Position numbers and translations under genes: made by a program
Assembly (NCBI RefSeq): GCF_002879865.1
Contig: NZ_PNXY01000004.1
Coordinates: 62,001-126,000 of the forward strand
DNA: 64,000 bases
From: Paraburkholderia rhynchosiae
GTDB taxonomy: Bacteria; Pseudomonadota; Gammaproteobacteria; Burkholderiales; Burkholderiaceae
Direction: 5' to 3'
The notes under the pieces: generated by a model
What the model saw: the letters and a program-made list of their open reading frames with translations, nothing else
Database searches by the model: none
Told to the model about the DNA's origin: nothing
Shown here: in pieces, positions 62,532-64,000 of the stretch
Layout of the letters: each line of letters opens with the position of its first letter
Numbering within the stretch: the first letter of the stretch is position 1

Positions 62532-62653
62532 GCGCGGCAACGTGCTGCTGGAAAGTGGCGGGCGCTATCGGTAGCGGAGCAGTCTCCGGCGGCGCCCGCT
62601 TTCTTTTGCATTGTGCTATGGCCGGCCGGCTCGCGCCGCGCACAGAAATAGCA

Positions 62654-63187
62654 TCATGCAAGATCACGCTGCATGAATACGCGTTTCGATTCATCGAGCC
62701 CTCGTGCGACATGCGCGTCGCGCCTTGCGATCAAAGCCGCATCGAGTTCGGCTTCTTCGATCTCGCGGAACCCCAGACGCCGGTAATACGGTGCATTCCA
62801 CGGCACTTCACGATACGTCGACAGGATGAGTCGCATAAGCTTGCGCGAACGCGCGAGTTGTGCGACCTGCTCGATCAGTGCCGCGCCGATGCGCCGCCCT
62901 GCGTGCAATGGGAGCACATCGAGTTCCTGAATATAGATGCGCGCGGGCTGCGGCTCGAACATCACAAATCCGGCGCACGTTCCGTCGACATCCACCGCAA
63001 CGATGATTTCCTGCGCCGCGATTTTGCGCTCGATCAGCGCGAGACACATGGGCGGCGCGTCCGCAATACCCGACATGCCCACGCTAACGAAGCGCAGACC
63101 CGCCTCGAACTCGATCGTGCGAACGGTTTCGGCATCGTGTGGGGCCGCAAAACGGAAAGTGACGTGGGCGGGTTGTTGCATGGTCAT
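62654..63187 (-). CDS. GNAT family N-acetyltransferase
   Basis: This is a 177-residue acetyltransferase if started at the ATG at 63187; the frame runs to 63268 without a better start. The acetyl-CoA site is in LPLHAGRRIGAALIEQVAQL (the R-x2-G-x-A pattern), and YREVPWNAPYYRRLGFREIE is the C-terminal family block. The start is uncertain because no Shine-Dalgarno is evident. The substrate is unknown. It is convergent with the Old Yellow Enzyme gene. Confidence 0.83.
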   Translation of the reverse strand: MTMQQPAHVTFRFAAPHDAETVRTIEFEAGLRFVSVGMSGIADAPPMCLALIERKIAAQEIIVAVDVDGTCAGFVMFEPQPARIYIQELDVLPLHAGRRIGAALIEQVAQLARSRKLMRLILSTYREVPWNAPYYRRLGFREIEEAELDAALIARRDAHVARGLDESKRVFMQRDLA

Positions 63188-63314
63188 TGGATAGTTGATG
63201 TTCGGCTCGATTGCCGGCACGCCACGCGATATTGACATTAGCCCGGCGAAATAGACAAGTATCCGCATCGGCAGAGGACTAAACTGCTGAACATCCGACT
63301 ATCGTGAGACCGGC

Positions 63315-63962
63315 ATGCACCTGATGCAAATGCTGCAGATCGCCCTGCACTTCGACCAGCACCTGAGCAGTCTGATCGTGCAATACGGCACGGCCGTTTA
63401 TGCGATGCTGTTTATCGTTGTGTTCGTCGAGATCGGCTTTCTGCCGCTATTCTTCCTGCCGGGCGATCCGCTGATTTTCATTTGCGGCGGGTTGGCCGCC
63501 ACGGGCGCGCTCAACGTCTGGCTCGTGATTCCGCTGCTATTCGCGGCAACGGTGGCGGGAAGCGTGGTCGACTACGCGATTGGCCGCGCCATTGGCGAAA
63601 AAGTGTATACGGCCGACTATCGCTGGCTCGACAAGAACGCGCTGCGCAAAGCGCATGCATTCTATGAGGCGCGCGGCGGGCTGACCTTTCTGCTGTCGCC
63701 TTTCATTGCGGTCGTGCGCACCTTCGCGCCGTTCGTCGCCGGCGTCTCGCGCATGACGTTCACGCGTTTTCTGTCGTTCGTCACGGCGGGCGCGGCGCTC
63801 TGGATCGTCTCGCTTGTCGCGGCCGGCTATCTGTTCGGCAACGTGCCACTCGTGCGCGATCACATGAGTTCTATCGTGCTGCTAGGGGTTTCGCTCGGTG
63901 TGGGATCGTTGCTCGTCAGCGCGCTTTGGCGTCTGGTCAACCGCCGCTCGCGGGTTCACTGA
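63315..63962 (+). CDS. DedA/SNARE-associated family membrane protein
   Basis: This is a 215-residue DedA-family inner-membrane protein, linked in other bacteria to membrane-potential homeostasis and lipid-carrier flipping. FLPGDPLIFICGGLAATGAL and the YAIGRAIG then FLLSPFIAVVRTFAPFVAGV blocks, including the re-entrant-loop Arg, are characteristic. Four to five helices are predicted. It is intact, and its stop is 38 bp from the right edge. Confidence 0.92.
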   Translation: MHLMQMLQIALHFDQHLSSLIVQYGTAVYAMLFIVVFVEIGFLPLFFLPGDPLIFICGGLAATGALNVWLVIPLLFAATVAGSVVDYAIGRAIGEKVYTADYRWLDKNALRKAHAFYEARGGLTFLLSPFIAVVRTFAPFVAGVSRMTFTRFLSFVTAGAALWIVSLVAAGYLFGNVPLVRDHMSSIVLLGVSLGVGSLLVSALWRLVNRRSRVH

Positions 63963-64000
63963 GCCAATATGCGCGAGCACTGAACAACCGGCTTCTCGGT

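Overview
The window is about 64 kb of GC-rich, densely coded DNA from a betaproteobacterium of the Burkholderiaceae, most likely Paraburkholderia or a close relative. This is inferred from codon use, a phasin gene, ligJ/ligK-type aromatic catabolism, cepacian-style exopolysaccharide genes and a perfect HrpB/HrpX-type promoter. No rRNA, tRNA, complete insertion sequence or CRISPR array was seen.

Layout. 1-12 kb: a flavin monooxygenase cut by the left edge, a LysR regulator divergent from a HAD hydrolase and a class II aldolase, and a CecR-type TetR regulator divergent from a tripartite ABC export operon (adaptor, ATPase, permease, outer-membrane factor). A SnoaL-like protein, a phasin and a glycosyltransferase follow. 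12-30.9 kb: a Wzx/Wzy-type exopolysaccharide locus with manC, an undecaprenyl-phosphate sugar transferase, Wzy-like polymerase, PAP2 phosphatase, Wzx flippase, three glycosyltransferases, a glycoside hydrolase, a Wzc-type tyrosine autokinase and two unrelated ATP-grasp proteins. No Wza or Wzb gene is present. A GlxA-type AraC regulator lies beside it. 31-32.3 kb: a glycoside hydrolase-like lipoprotein with a longer paralogue at 50-51.8 kb.

33.5-36.6 kb: a broken nitrate reductase operon. narJ and narI look intact, but narH has lost its first iron-sulfur motif and is fused in frame to the lipoprotein leader of a CyoA-type ubiquinol oxidase subunit; narG is absent. 37-42.2 kb: a sugar-acid operon (IlvD/Edd dehydratase, RraA-like aldolase, MFS transporter, LacI regulator) headed by two palindromic operators. 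42.3-45.9 kb: an IclR-controlled operon with ligJ, ligK and a DUF1932 dehydrogenase. 45.9-50 kb: LysR, an M20 peptidase, an MHS transporter and a decayed class V aminotransferase.

51.8-60.5 kb is the accessory part. It holds gene fragments (HD phosphohydrolase, cupin), a candidate type III effector behind a perfect PIP/hrpII box with a correctly spaced -10 element, a 1008-residue protein joining a RelE-like domain, an SF1 helicase and ankyrin repeats, and a MITE-like inverted-repeat element. The right end (61-64 kb) is ordinary chromosome: ArsR plus Old Yellow Enzyme, a GNAT acetyltransferase and a DedA protein.

The strongest leads are the CyoA-NarH chimera, the PIP-box effector, the RelE-like/helicase/ankyrin protein, and the paired glycoside hydrolases that share upstream DNA. 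All family calls are from reading the sequence; no database search was run.
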